DNA of 64,000 nucleotides from Paraburkholderia sp. C35 (GCF_003121405.1 NZ_QBUY01000011.1:54861-118860); one strand, 5' to 3'; counted from the first letter of the stretch, positions 44,676-54,223 are shown. A program made the numbers and translations. Notes: a model not told the origin generated them from the letters alone.

Positions 44676-45614
44676 TCAGGTGGCATTGCGACGCACGGTC
44701 TGAGGCGGCTGCCCCAGCGTGCGCAAGAAAGCGCGTCGCATACGCTCACGGTCAGCAAAACCGGTCTCGTACGCAATCGTTTCGATCGTATGACGTCCCT
44801 GCTCCAGCATCTGGCGCGCGGCCTCGACACGCAGCCGCTCCACGGCCTTCGCGGGCGTCTGACCGGTCTCATCACGAAACGCGCGGCTAAATTGCCGCGA
44901 GCTCAATCGAGCCGCTTCGGCGAGTTCATCCAATGACAGCGCGTTCTTCAGATTGGCTCGCGCATAGCTGAGCGCGTTTTGAATCCGATCCGATTTGGGC
45001 GACAACTCAAGCAGCGTCGAGTACTGAGACTGTCCACCAGCGCGGCGATGATAGAGAACAAGCTGGCGCGCAACCGAGCGGGCAACCTCGATGCCGTGGT
45101 CATATTCCACCATTGCCAACGCCATATCGATTCCGGCACTCATACCGGCAGATGTCCAGATCTGACCGTCCTGCACGAAGATCCGGTCGGCTTCGACGTG
45201 AACGTCCGGGTAGCGTCGCTCCAGTTCGGCAGCCATCATCCAATGCGTTGTCGCGCGACGATTCGCCAGAAGACCCGCCTGGGCCAGAATGAATGCGCCC
45301 GTACAGATGGCTGCGATCCTTGATGTACTCGCCACCGCGCCGCGCAAATACGCCGCCAGCCCAGCCGATGCTTCCGGCAGCGCCTCGCCGCCGCAAACAA
45401 TGATGCTGTCGAAATACTCGTTTCCGAGCGGCTCGCTCTGCACCGAGACGGCCGCACTTCCCCTGATCGTGCCACCCGCTTCCGAGCGGATCGAAACCTC
45501 GTAATGCGGCGTTTCGAGGACACGATCGGCGACCTCGAACACCGAACTGGCCGCGAGACAGACCAGCTGGAAGGTGGGATAGACGATAAAACCGACCTTG
45601 TGCATGGCTGACAT
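44676..45614 (-). CDS. GlxA-family regulator (DJ-1/PfpI plus AraC), third paralogue
   Basis: The 312-residue protein matches the GlxA pattern: DJ-1/PfpI part with AAICTGAFILAQAGLL and AraC part (LSLDELAEAARLSSRQFSRAFRDETGQTPAKAV). It is clearly more divergent than the other two GlxA-type genes in the window. Start ATG at 45614, or 45605 (MHKV). It is divergent from an SDR gene at 45780, which is followed by an NTF2-like gene; it probably controls them. Confidence 0.92.
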   Translation of the reverse strand: MSAMHKVGFIVYPTFQLVCLAASSVFEVADRVLETPHYEVSIRSEAGGTIRGSAAVSVQSEPLGNEYFDSIIVCGGEALPEASAGLAAYLRGAVASTSRIAAICTGAFILAQAGLLANRRATTHWMMAAELERRYPDVHVEADRIFVQDGQIWTSAGMSAGIDMALAMVEYDHGIEVARSVARQLVLYHRRAGGQSQYSTLLELSPKSDRIQNALSYARANLKNALSLDELAEAARLSSRQFSRAFRDETGQTPAKAVERLRVEAARQMLEQGRHTIETIAYETGFADRERMRRAFLRTLGQPPQTVRRNAT

Positions 45615-45779
45615 CCGATGGCGAGAATGGTGGCAATTATGACATTGTCGCCATGGCGTGCAACCCCCAGACTGTCGAAATCGGGCATCACCCGTTTCAG
45701 GGGCGCGACCGACGGACTACAGCAAAGTGCTCGTCGACCGTTACCGCGCGCCCACGTTTCTACAGAATGGAGAACCTCA

Positions 45780-46532
45780 ATGTCTCGGCTCAAAGATAAA
45801 ACCGCCATCATTACCGGCGCCAATTCGGGTATTGGTCTTGCAACGGCCAAAGCCTTCCTCGACGACGGCGCAGCCCGTGTCTACCTCACCGGCCGACGAC
45901 AGGCCGAACTGGAAGAAGCCGTGCGTGGCCTCGGCGCACGTGCTGTCGCGGTTCCCGGCGACGTCACCAACCCTGCCGACGTGGATCGCCTTCACGACCT
46001 CGTGAAAGCAGAAGTCGGGCACGTCGACATCGTGTTCGCAAACGCGGGGTTTGCGAAGCCTGCACCGCTTGGCAATCTGACGGAAGAACATATCGACGGT
46101 CTTCTGAATACGAATGTCAAAGGCGTCATCTGGACCGTTCAGAAGACGCTGCCCTTGATTCGTGCAGGCGGCTCGATCATTCTCACTGGCTCGATCGTCG
46201 GCAGTAAGGGGTTTGGCGGCTGGAGCATCTATAGCGCAACCAAGGCGGCCGTCCGCTCTTTCGCTCGTACGTGGGCGTCGGACCTCAAGGGCAGGAATAT
46301 CCGTGTGAATGTCGTGAGTCCCGGCGTCATTGAAACCCCCGGCCACGACAAAATGGGCATCACAAAAGATGAAGTGAGTGGCTTTTTCGATTTCGCCGCC
46401 AGCGTCACGCCGCTTGCACGAATCGGCCGCGACGATGAAGTCGCGAAAGTCGCTGCGTTTCTCGCATCCGATGAAAGCAGCTTCGTAACCGGAAGCGAGT
46501 TCTTCGTCGACGGCGGGATTGCTCAAATCTGA
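45780..46532 (+). CDS. SDR family oxidoreductase (classical)
   Basis: The 250-residue protein starts MSRLKDKTAIITGANSGIGL (TGxxxGxG, residues 12-19), shows ANAGF, SIVGS with the catalytic Ser, and YSATK with the catalytic Tyr/Lys. GGAGA lies before the ATG. It is paralogous to the SDR at 26366, and both are followed by an NTF2-like gene. It is divergent from the GlxA-type gene at 44676. Confidence 0.92.
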   Translation: MSRLKDKTAIITGANSGIGLATAKAFLDDGAARVYLTGRRQAELEEAVRGLGARAVAVPGDVTNPADVDRLHDLVKAEVGHVDIVFANAGFAKPAPLGNLTEEHIDGLLNTNVKGVIWTVQKTLPLIRAGGSIILTGSIVGSKGFGGWSIYSATKAAVRSFARTWASDLKGRNIRVNVVSPGVIETPGHDKMGITKDEVSGFFDFAASVTPLARIGRDDEVAKVAAFLASDESSFVTGSEFFVDGGIAQI

Positions 46533-46623
46533 CGACGAAGCCGACCTCTCACGCGAATTGCCACGCGCTGACTCGCTGAAACATGCGCTGCGCGTGGCTT
46601 CGTCTCGCAACAGGAATGCCCAT

Positions 46624-47073
46624 ATGTCATCCCCTAACGAACTGATCAACGAATTCTTCGATTGCCTGAGAAACCTTGATACCTCGGTCGATCGATGCGT
46701 CGAACTCTTTGCCGATGATGGCGTGTTCGAATTCCCCTATTTTTCGACTCTCGGCATGAACACCCGATTCGAAGGCAAAGCGGCCATTCGGGAAGTGCTT
46801 AATCTCATTCGATCGCGCTTCTCTTCGCTCACTGTGTCGAACGTCAGCATCCACGAATTGAAGGGTGGAAACGGTCTTTTCGCTGAGTACCATACGGATG
46901 GACTCATCAACGATACGGACCGGGTGTACGCGCAGGATTATGTAACTCATCTTCTCGCAGAAGGCGGAAAAATCAAGCTGCTGCGCGAGTATCTGAACAT
47001 CATATCTACTGCGCGAATGCTGTTCCCGAATGGGCTTTCGGACGTACCAGAGCCCGAACCTCGCAGCCATTAA
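46624..47073 (+). CDS. NTF2/SnoaL-like protein
   Basis: The 149-residue protein has ELFADDGVFEFPYFSTLG and AEGGKIKLLREYLN, the same pattern as the NTF2-like protein at 25875. It follows the SDR at 45780 by 91 bp on the same strand. A small-molecule binding or isomerase role is typical of the fold, but no catalytic residue can be claimed. Confidence 0.85.
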   Translation: MSSPNELINEFFDCLRNLDTSVDRCVELFADDGVFEFPYFSTLGMNTRFEGKAAIREVLNLIRSRFSSLTVSNVSIHELKGGNGLFAEYHTDGLINDTDRVYAQDYVTHLLAEGGKIKLLREYLNIISTARMLFPNGLSDVPEPEPRSH

Positions 47074-47326
47074 CCCGCTTTTTTCTCTCGCGCCTGATCA
47101 AGTGCCAGCTTGACCGGGGAATTTGATAGTGTTTGCGAGGCGAATACCGGCGGCAACTTGACTGGAGCACACGCGACCGTGTCATCGCGTGCCCATGAGC
47201 AGTCGCCACCGAGGTGTGCATCTTCGCCATGTTAGCCCGTCTTTACGGCTATGGAATAAGTCGGTCCGCTCAAATGTTCTGATAGAGCAACCGGTAGTTC
47301 CGACAATCCCAAACTCGGTCGTCAAG

Positions 47327-47878
47327 ATGCTTCCATTTCGCCTTCGCTCCTTCCATGGCCTGCTTCGTCCGAGTCGCACCTCGTTGCGACAGCTTGCGTT
47401 TGCAGTCGTATTCGCTTTCACATCGCCACTGATGGCGCGAGCCGCGGGTGTCACGCCGGCTTCGCTCGTGCCGCCCGGTGCCCAGCCGCTTATCGCTACC
47501 ACGGCGACGGGCGTACAGATCTACTCGTGCGAGCTCGACAAGACTGGCCATCTCGGGTGGGTTTTTCAACATCCAAGGGCCACGCTCTACGACAGCGCCG
47601 GCCGTGCGGTGATCGAGCATGACGTTGGGCCGTCCTGGCAGGCCACTGATGGCAGCAGAATAGTCGGGCATGTGATTTCACAGGTACCGAGTGCAAGCCC
47701 AAACAGCATCGCGCAACTCCTGCTCGAAACGAAGAGTACCGCCGACGGCATTCTGGCTGGTGTGCGATACGTGCAACGGATCGATACCGTGGGTGGTATT
47801 CCGCCTTCCGAGCCGTGTGCTCAGGAACATCAGGTCGGCAGTTCTCCCTATCTTGCTCGCTACATCTTTCTGCAATAA
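47327..47878 (+). CDS. DUF3455 exported protein
   Basis: From the ATG at 47327 the 183-residue product has a signal-like N-terminus (QLAFAVVFAFTSPLMARAAG) and the DUF3455 core: VPPGAQPLIATTATGVQIYSCEL, WVFQHPRATLYD, GPSWQATDGSRIVG and a tail ending IPPSEPCAQEHQVGSSPYLA. The protein is probably periplasmic or surface-located. Function unknown; the family is often seen next to stress or electron-transfer genes. Convergent with the cupin gene. Confidence 0.8.
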   Translation: MLPFRLRSFHGLLRPSRTSLRQLAFAVVFAFTSPLMARAAGVTPASLVPPGAQPLIATTATGVQIYSCELDKTGHLGWVFQHPRATLYDSAGRAVIEHDVGPSWQATDGSRIVGHVISQVPSASPNSIAQLLLETKSTADGILAGVRYVQRIDTVGGIPPSEPCAQEHQVGSSPYLARYIFLQ

Positions 47879-48003
47879 CACCCATCGACGGCCACGCGCC
47901 ACGCCAATGCAGAATTCCGGGGAAGCGTTACGCCCCTTCGCGCAGGACCGCTTTCATGGCCCGCATGCTCCATCGTTTGTGGCTAAAGCGCGAAAGGAAG
48001 GCT

Positions 48004-48036
48004 CGCTTCTGAAGGCACTAATTGCACTCAGAAGCG
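48004..48036. terminator. Hairpin between convergent genes
   Basis: CGCTTCTGA (48004-48012) and TCAGAAGCG (48028-48036) form a perfect 9-bp stem with a 15-base loop between the DUF3455 and cupin genes. No T-run follows. Confidence 0.4.
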
Positions 48037-48081
48037 GTTCTCGCATGTCTAAAGGTTGCCATCGCAACGGACGTCACGCTC

Positions 48082-48402
48082 TTACTCCAGAGGTTGAGTG
48101 CCGCCGTGATGCGTAACGAGCACGACGGTGTCCTCCAGCGCTACGGCGTCATGCTCATCATCGCCCTGCGAATACACGGTGTCCCCTGTCCGTATGTCGA
48201 TGCCGCCAAGGTTCAACCGCCCCTGGACGACATAGATTTGCTCCCAGGCGCCGACATGCGAATGCCTCGGCGCACGGGCATTCGCCGCGAAGCGGGTCAG
48301 ATGCGCGCCATCGCCCTGTTTGGTGCCCCAGAGGATCGCGGTCTGCACGCCAGGCACGCCGGCCTCGATCCACTCTATTTCCATTTGCCGTTTAACGAGC
48401 AT
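48082..48402 (-). CDS. Cupin domain protein
   Basis: The 106-residue protein has the two cupin motifs: ANARAPRHSHVGAWEQIYVVQGRL (motif 1 with His and Glu) and GDTVYSQGDDEHDAVALEDTVVLV (motif 2 with His). This is a single beta-barrel metal-binding protein, cytoplasmic. It lies 30 bp downstream of the azoreductase gene on the same strand, so they are probably co-transcribed. A metabolic binding or isomerase-like function is possible; substrate unknown. Confidence 0.9.
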   Translation of the reverse strand: MLVKRQMEIEWIEAGVPGVQTAILWGTKQGDGAHLTRFAANARAPRHSHVGAWEQIYVVQGRLNLGGIDIRTGDTVYSQGDDEHDAVALEDTVVLVTHHGGTQPLE

Positions 48403-48432
48403 GGTTGTTCCTGTCGTGATTGTGTCTAACGA

Positions 48433-49071
48433 TCAATTCGATGCTCGTCGGGCCAGTGCCACTGCCTGGGCGCGAGCCGCCTGTCGCGCCGTTTCATCGA
48501 CTTCGGCACCATAGAGTGTCTTCTCGATGACGACAGGCTCGATATCGGTGACGCCGACAAAGCGCAGCCACGCCTCCATATAGGGCTGCTGAAAATCGAA
48601 CCAGTGAGCCCGCGTGCCCGAGTCCATCGAATAGTCGAGGCCTCGCGCATACACGACCACCGCCTTCTTGTCTTTCAGTAATCCCGCGCTCCCTTTTTCG
48701 TCGAAGGAAAACAGGATGTTCCGCTGCGAGACGACGTCGATGAAATGCTTGAGCCGGTAGGGAATGGAGAAATTCCACAGTGGCACCGAAAACAGCAGCG
48801 TGTCCGCGTCATGCAAGCGCTGCGCGAGCTGTCGGATACTTGCCCAGGCTTGCTGCTGTCCTGCGCTGAGCGTGGCGCCGCTCAGGTCCGCGTATTTGGC
48901 ATTGAGCGCGTCGCCGTCGAACTCGGGTAAGTCGACGCCCCAAAGGTCGAGGACATCGATCCGATGATCCGGGTGGGCCTCGCGATAAGCCTCCAGATAC
49001 GCGCGCGCAACATCCAGCGACGCGGATCGTTGCTTGCGAGGAGAGGCTTCGATATGCAGCAGGGTGGACAT
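48433..49071 (-). CDS. azoR: FMN-dependent NADH-azoreductase
   Basis: The 212-residue flavodoxin-like protein begins MSTLLHIEASPRKQRSAS (phosphate-binding loop), contains FSVPLWNFSIPYRLKHFID, the classical AzoR flavin-binding block, and VVVYARGLDYS. It would reduce quinones or azo compounds with NADH and FMN in the cytoplasm. The start at 49071 excludes an unlikely 66-residue extension. It is divergent from a LysR gene 118 bp away, the usual inducible redox-response pair. Confidence 0.93.
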   Translation of the reverse strand: MSTLLHIEASPRKQRSASLDVARAYLEAYREAHPDHRIDVLDLWGVDLPEFDGDALNAKYADLSGATLSAGQQQAWASIRQLAQRLHDADTLLFSVPLWNFSIPYRLKHFIDVVSQRNILFSFDEKGSAGLLKDKKAVVVYARGLDYSMDSGTRAHWFDFQQPYMEAWLRFVGVTDIEPVVIEKTLYGAEVDETARQAARAQAVALARRASN

Positions 49072-49189
49072 GAGATGACTCCAATGCGTTAAAGGAGTGA
49101 TCATTGCAACATATTTGAATTTGAAATATAAACAAAGTATTGTCGCCTTATTAAGTTTTGATCGCACTGAATCAAGCGAGGGATGTCTG

Positions 49190-50041
49190 ATGTTCGATAC
49201 GGTGTTGTTGCGCTCTTTCGTGGCAGTCGTTGCGGAGGGTGGATTCACGGCTGCCGCTACCCGCCTCAATCTGACTCAATCCGCGGTGAGCGCTCATGTG
49301 CGGCGGCTGGAAAGCCAGATCGGGCACGAACTGCTCGCGCGCACGACGCGCTCGGTGACGCTCACCGCGGACGGCGAGCTGCTGTTGGGATACGCGCGCG
49401 CCATTCTCAAACTCAATCACGATGCACGGGCGGTGCTTTCGCGTGTGCCGAGCGAGGGTGCGATCCGTATCGGGCTCTCACACGACCTCGCCGATACCCG
49501 ACTGATGAACGTCGTGCAGAACTTCAGCGAGCGTTATCCGCGTATCGAGTTCAGTGCCCGGGTCGGCATCACGGCTGAGTTGCTGCACGCCCTGGATCAA
49601 CGCGAACTCGACGTCGTAGTTTGCGGACGCTGCTACGACGCCAGCGACGGACGTGTGTTGTGGCGAGAACCGCTCGTTTGGGTCGGCTCGGAATGGGCAT
49701 CGTTCGCGCCGGGTGTCCCGATTCCGCTGGCGGTATTGCCCGAACCTTGTCCATACCGCGAAGCCGCGCTGGCCGAACTCGCTCGAGCGGGCCGCGATTA
49801 CCGTATCGTGCTGGTTGGTTCGAGTGCGACCAGCCTTTGCGCTGCCGCGCAGGCCGGCCTTGCCGTGACGCCGATCGCGCAATCGAGTCTCATGCAAGGC
49901 TTGCGTGTGGTCACGTCGGAGGCCGGCTTACCTGCACTGCCCGATGTTGAGTTCACGATATCTGCCTCAGCGGGTCCTTCGACGGAAGTTGTTGGCGAAC
50001 TCGGCAATGCAATCGCGCGAACGTTTGGTCAGAAATCGTAG
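49190..50041 (+). CDS. LysR-type transcriptional regulator
   Basis: The 283-residue protein starts MFDTVLLRSFVAVVAEGGFTAAATRLNLTQSAVSAHVRRLE and has the ligand-binding part beginning AIRIGLSHDLADTRLMNVVQ. GAGGGA precedes the ATG. It is divergent from azoR, which it probably controls. The intergenic region is AT-rich (ATATTTGAATTTGAAATAT near 49110), fitting a LysR operator. Confidence 0.92.
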   Translation: MFDTVLLRSFVAVVAEGGFTAAATRLNLTQSAVSAHVRRLESQIGHELLARTTRSVTLTADGELLLGYARAILKLNHDARAVLSRVPSEGAIRIGLSHDLADTRLMNVVQNFSERYPRIEFSARVGITAELLHALDQRELDVVVCGRCYDASDGRVLWREPLVWVGSEWASFAPGVPIPLAVLPEPCPYREAALAELARAGRDYRIVLVGSSATSLCAAAQAGLAVTPIAQSSLMQGLRVVTSEAGLPALPDVEFTISASAGPSTEVVGELGNAIARTFGQKS

Positions 50042-50417
50042 CGAGCGCAGCGTGCACCCCTTTGGAGCGGCGAACAGGCACGTCGTGGCCGAAATCATTG
50101 CATCTACGTCATTGGGGATAAACATCACGGCGGGCAAAATGGGTAGCTGGATCAGCATCGCGACTATGAGCCGCAGACAGGGATTCTGATCGGTTAGCAA
50201 CTCGGAGGATAAGGATGTTCCCCGGTTTAACAGCGCGTGCGGATATCGGCTCATCGCCTCTGCAAATACGCCCTCGCGCCGCATGGCATGCAGTCATGCG
50301 CTAGCAACGTTAACGCTTCCGCATTTTGCGTCGGCTCAGGACGTAGACGACGCAGGCGGTTAGATCATCCGTTACCCTGCCGTAAGAGGTGACCCGGATG
50401 ACCCGAAGGAGATAAAA
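50042..50417. other. Intergenic region with orphan motif
   Basis: These 376 bases hold the repeated motif (orphan copy at 50082-50116). I see no other gene or repeat. Confidence 0.5.
50082..50116. promoter_or_regulatory. Repeated motif, second orphan copy
   Basis: GTGGCCGAAATCATTGC followed by ATCTACGTCATTG is the reverse complement of the motif before the glxA genes. It lies about 40 bp after a LysR gene and is not adjacent to any glxA gene, so it may mark a lost gene. Confidence 0.5.
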
Positions 50418-50681
50418 GTGCAAGAGCCTGTACGAGATGTCTACCGTAGTTTCGAGATTCTTCTCGTCCTGAGACATATTGAATTCGGGAGTATCGAAAC
50501 CACACTGTTCATCAATCCGACGGCATCCACGGCTCCCGCTTTGGCGCAAGCAGCGAAGCAACTCGGAGGCTCTGTTCTTCATAGCCCCGATGCCGCAACA
50601 CCAATCACGGATCAGATCGAGGCGGCGCATAGAGTTGTCGATGAACTGATTGCGCGGCACGAACAGGCGGGATCTCGCTAG
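50418..50681 (+). CDS. Small hypothetical protein
   Basis: An 87-residue ORF with a good ribosome-binding site (AAGGAGATAAAA before GTG at 50418). The product (MQEPVRDVYRSFEILLVL ... IEAAHRVVDELIARHEQAG) is soluble and helical, with no recognised motif. It lies alone between LysR and FAH genes. Likely real but uncharacterised. Confidence 0.5.
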   Translation: MQEPVRDVYRSFEILLVLRHIEFGSIETTLFINPTASTAPALAQAAKQLGGSVLHSPDAATPITDQIEAAHRVVDELIARHEQAGSR

Positions 50682-50803
50682 CGGAGCAAGGCAGTCTGGC
50701 CGTCACCAGGCAGAGACAATGGCCGCGTTGAGAAATTCGTATGATATGACACGCGCGAGCCCCCGCCGCAACTAACGACGGAGGTTGCCTTGCACATGTA
50801 GCC

Positions 50804-51667
50804 TCAGACGAAGTGGTTTTTCAACCGTCCAATGCCTTCCACTTCAATTTCGACGATATCGCCGGATTTAAGAAATCTAGGCGGTGTGAGCCCAATACCG
50901 ACCCCGGCCGGCGTACCCGTCGAAATGATGTCGCCCGGTTCGAGGGTACATCCTGCAGAGATAGCTTCGATCAGCGTTGGGACATCAAAAATCAGGTCCC
51001 GCGTGTGAGCGTCTTGACGCAGTTCACCGTTGACCCACGTGCGAATGGCTATGTCGTTGTGTTGCAATTCATCGGAGGTCACGATGAACGGGCCCATCGG
51101 GCAAAACGTGTCGAGTGATTTTCCAAGAAACCACTGACGGTGATTCTTCTGCCGGTCACGAGCAGTCACATCGTTGATGATCGTGTAACCCCAGATGTAA
51201 CTATCGGCATCCGCCCGTTTTATATCGCGACCGCGGCGTCCGATGACGATGGCCACTTCGCCCTCGTAGTCGACGGCATTCGTTACCTGAGGATGCGTGA
51301 GCACGGCATCGTTGGGTCCGACAACCGAGGTTGCGGGCTTCGTGAAGACAGCAGGATAGTCGTCAACTTCACTGCCTTTTACGGCTCCCGCTTCATAGCC
51401 GCTCTTGGAGAACTCGTACGCGTGCTCACGATAGTTTTTACCGACACAAAAGATGTTCTTGCGCGGATGAGGGATAGGCGCGAGCAGGCGCACTTCATCA
51501 AGGAGTAGCGTCGCCGGATGCCCGGTGTCGATCTGTGCAGCAAGCTGCTCATATCGCTCTATCAGATCGAGCATGCTGTCTGCCGGCAAGGGTGAAATCC
51601 GTACGCCATCGGCGCTCACCCTGCCAACGAGCTGCTTCCCCTGATGTTCAAACGTTGCGAATTTCAT
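50804..51667 (-). CDS. Fumarylacetoacetate hydrolase-family enzyme
   Basis: The 287-residue protein has the FAH C-terminal fold: FCVGKNYREHAYE, VVGPNDAVLTHPQVTNAVDYEGEVAIVIG (metal-binding Glu pair), WFLGKSLDTFCPMGP and STGTPAGVG. Family members cleave C-C bonds in acylpyruvates or hydrate/decarboxylate related dicarboxylates. It lies 46 bp downstream of an MSAD-like tautomerase, so it may work on the product of the same degradation pathway. The exact substrate cannot be assigned. Confidence 0.9.
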   Translation of the reverse strand: MKFATFEHQGKQLVGRVSADGVRISPLPADSMLDLIERYEQLAAQIDTGHPATLLLDEVRLLAPIPHPRKNIFCVGKNYREHAYEFSKSGYEAGAVKGSEVDDYPAVFTKPATSVVGPNDAVLTHPQVTNAVDYEGEVAIVIGRRGRDIKRADADSYIWGYTIINDVTARDRQKNHRQWFLGKSLDTFCPMGPFIVTSDELQHNDIAIRTWVNGELRQDAHTRDLIFDVPTLIEAISAGCTLEPGDIISTGTPAGVGIGLTPPRFLKSGDIVEIEVEGIGRLKNHFV

Positions 51668-51713
51668 GGGGTTGTATCGTCAAGTATGTGAAATCAGTTC
51701 GAAAGAACGCGTA

Positions 51714-52103
51714 TCACTTCGGCGCGTACTGCATCTCACCGTTACCGAACGACCAATCCTCGCGCGCTACGTCGATGAGGTTGATGAACACATCCTCCTT
51801 GCGAATCCCTGCCTTCTCATGAATGCCGTCCGCGATGGTCTTATAGAAAGCCTTCTTCGTATCAGTCGTTCTTCCCGCGTTCCACACCACCTGAATGAAG
51901 ACGATTTGCGGGGTGTAGCTGATCCCAAGGTATCCCTCTTCGGGATAAACAAGCTCCTCCGATGCGTGACGGGTAATGATCTGAAACTTGTCGTGTTGCG
52001 GCACGTTCGCGACATTGATCATCGCTTCATAGACGACGTCGCTGACAGTGCGCGCGACGTCTTTCGAAGCTGTCTGGGAGATGTTGATTCGAACCAATGG
52101 CAT
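51714..52103 (-). CDS. MSAD-like tautomerase-superfamily protein
   Basis: From the ATG at 52103 the 129-residue protein begins MPLVRINISQ (the N-terminal catalytic Pro-1 after Met removal). It has HDKFQIITRH, GRTTDTKKAFYKTIADGI and EDVFINLIDVAREDWSFGNG, closely resembling malonate semialdehyde decarboxylase-type tautomerases. The Asp of the HD pair and the Arg near residue 76 match catalytic positions of that group. It is divergent from a LysR gene and followed by an FAH-family gene. Activity on an acrylate or semialdehyde intermediate is inferred. Confidence 0.85.
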   Translation of the reverse strand: MPLVRINISQTASKDVARTVSDVVYEAMINVANVPQHDKFQIITRHASEELVYPEEGYLGISYTPQIVFIQVVWNAGRTTDTKKAFYKTIADGIHEKAGIRKEDVFINLIDVAREDWSFGNGEMQYAPK

Positions 52104-52222
52104 GATGAAATTTCCTTTGAATGGACTTCGGTTAGCCGACAACACCGGCAGTTCAAATAGGTTATAGTCTCGCGAAATGCGCGACAAGCGCATAATTCTC
52201 ATCATCTTTATGAAAGAGGCGC

Positions 52223-53113
52223 ATGTTGCTGCAAGATATCGAGGCATTTGTTGCTGTCGCCGACCTGCGGTCCCTCACCAAGGCCGCAGACAAACTGTCG
52301 CTGACACAGTCTGCGATCTCCCGCCGCTTGCAGCAGCTTGAAAGTACGCTAGGCGTGGAGCTTTTAGACCGCACGGTCAAACCTCATGGTCTGACTGCTG
52401 TAGGACGGCGCGTCTACGAACAAGGGGTGCGGTTGCTCCGGGACCGCGACGGTCTGGTGGCAGTGACGAGGGAAAGTGCGGAGCCGACGGGCACAATCCG
52501 TCTTGGCTTGACGCATGCGTTGGCTGACATCGCCATGTTCAATGCGGTTGTGCAGCTAAAAGCAAGCTTTCCTGCTTTGGATATAGAACTTCAAACTGGC
52601 TGGAGCCCTGGATTGCTGGAAATGGTCGATTCCGGACGGCTCGACGCTGCAGCGCTGCTCGTGGTTGCCGGCAGAGAATTGCCAAACGACATAGAAGAGC
52701 GTGTTATCAAACGGGTAGAGGTCGTGGTTGTGCAGAGCAGGCCGCACCCGTTGGTCGATTCGAAGTCTGAGATTGACGCGCTGGCAAAGCAAAAGTGGAT
52801 TCTCAACCCACTCGGATGCGGTTATCGTGCCGCCGTTGAACGAGCGATGGAAGGCAAGGGGCGGCAACTGAAAATCAGCATCAATACGCACGGTACCGAG
52901 ATGCAACTTCGACTCGTTGCAGCAGGGATGGGGCTTGGTTTGGTCCCACGTAGCATCATCAAGGAGAGTCCCCTGCGAGACCAATTAATGATCGTTGACG
53001 TCGCCGATTTCTCGCTACATCTTGACGCGATCATCGTACGAACCTCACAGCCCGGTAACTTGCGACGGGCAACCGACGTATTTGAGAACTCTCTTCTGGA
53101 ACGCCTCGCATAG
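52223..53113 (+). CDS. LysR-type transcriptional regulator
   Basis: The 296-residue protein starts MLLQDIEAFVAVADLRSLTKAADKLSLTQSAISRRLQQLE (wHTH) and continues with GTIRLGLTHALADIAMFNAVV. It is divergent from the tautomerase and FAH genes, with 119 bp between them, and convergent with the DctP gene. It probably controls the tautomerase/FAH pair. Confidence 0.93.
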   Translation: MLLQDIEAFVAVADLRSLTKAADKLSLTQSAISRRLQQLESTLGVELLDRTVKPHGLTAVGRRVYEQGVRLLRDRDGLVAVTRESAEPTGTIRLGLTHALADIAMFNAVVQLKASFPALDIELQTGWSPGLLEMVDSGRLDAAALLVVAGRELPNDIEERVIKRVEVVVVQSRPHPLVDSKSEIDALAKQKWILNPLGCGYRAAVERAMEGKGRQLKISINTHGTEMQLRLVAAGMGLGLVPRSIIKESPLRDQLMIVDVADFSLHLDAIIVRTSQPGNLRRATDVFENSLLERLA

Positions 53114-53179
53114 ATCAAGCGCTGCATTGACAGACGCGTCGCCACACCGGTAAGTCGACAAGCGGCGAGCCTGATCGAC

Positions 53180-54196
53180 CTACGAGCGGCGATGTACCTT
53201 TTCCAGAAGTGCCAGCGATAGAGGATCTGTTATCTGCTGATAAACCGGCGCAAGCGTCCTTTTCCAATCGTTTCGCTGTCGTTCAGATAGCTCGACGATC
53301 GTAGTCATCCTCGTCCCCGCAATCACCTCCAGTGCCTGCTCGTTTTCTATTCTTGCAATGCTCGTAGCGTAACGGGTCGCAGCATCGATGCAATCGTCAA
53401 GCAGCGACCGGACATGACGCGGCAGTTGGGCCCAGAACTCGCTGTTTACCAACATCAGATTTCCCAGATACCCGTGCCGGGACACAGTCATATACGGCTG
53501 GACGGGCGCAAGGTTCTGCGTCAGGAAGTTCGACGGTGGGTTTTCGCATCCATCGACGAGCCTGTTTGCGAGCGCATCGCGCAGGTCCGCCAGTGCGATA
53601 TCTTCTGTACGTGCGCCGAGCAAACGCATCTGTAGATCGATAATTTTTGACGGCTGGATACGCATACGCAACTGATCGAAGTCTTTCACCTCAGCCAGCG
53701 GTCGCGTAGCGCTCATATTCTTGAAGCCGTTATCCCAGAACGCCTTCCCTGCCAGTCCCGCATGGTCGAGCTGCTTGAGCATCTTTCGACCGATCGGCCC
53801 GTCTGTGATCTCGTGCAGACTGTCGTAGTCGGAGAACAGAAAGGGCAAATCGAAAACCGCAAAACCATTAAGCCCAATCGACGCGAGCTTTGACAGCGAC
53901 GGAGCAATAATGTCGACCGTTCCGAGTTGCAGTGCTTCGAGTTCCTCCCCATCCTTGTACAACATACTGTTCGGGAAGACATCGACTCTCACTTCTCCAC
54001 CGCTCGCACGCGCGACTTCCTCACTGAAGTACTGTGCTGCTTTTCCCTTGGGCGTATGCGCGGCGGCAACATGGCTAAAGCGCAGAACGATGGGAGCCTC
54101 TCGATCTCGCGCCTGGCGGCTCATCAATGTCGCGCCTGCGCCGACGGCCGCTGCCGCACTAACCAACCCCAACAATTTCCGTCGGTTAGCATTCAC
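53180..54196 (-). CDS. TRAP transporter substrate-binding protein DctP
   Basis: The 338-residue protein starts MNANRRKLLGLVSAAAAVGAGATL, with a twin-arginine-like start and an export signal, and has the DctP fold: VLRFSHVAAAHTPKGKAAQYF, FPNSMLYKDGEELEALQLGTVDI, FDLPFLF and MRIQPSKIID with the carboxylate-binding Arg. It would bind an organic acid in the periplasm. The GTG start is 27 bp after the response regulator gene. No TRAP permease (DctQ/DctM) gene is near, so it may serve as a sensor subunit of the adjacent two-component system. Confidence 0.9.
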   Translation of the reverse strand: MNANRRKLLGLVSAAAAVGAGATLMSRQARDREAPIVLRFSHVAAAHTPKGKAAQYFSEEVARASGGEVRVDVFPNSMLYKDGEELEALQLGTVDIIAPSLSKLASIGLNGFAVFDLPFLFSDYDSLHEITDGPIGRKMLKQLDHAGLAGKAFWDNGFKNMSATRPLAEVKDFDQLRMRIQPSKIIDLQMRLLGARTEDIALADLRDALANRLVDGCENPPSNFLTQNLAPVQPYMTVSRHGYLGNLMLVNSEFWAQLPRHVRSLLDDCIDAATRYATSIARIENEQALEVIAGTRMTTIVELSERQRNDWKRTLAPVYQQITDPLSLALLEKVHRRS

Positions 54197-54223
54197 GATT
54201 CAATGAAATCCAGGCAGAGGGGA

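Noticed and set aside
45618..45654. ATGGCGA / TCGCCAT inverted repeat between the third glxA-type gene and the SDR gene
   Set aside because: Only 7 bp arms with a 23-base spacer in GC-rich DNA and no second example; chance is likely.
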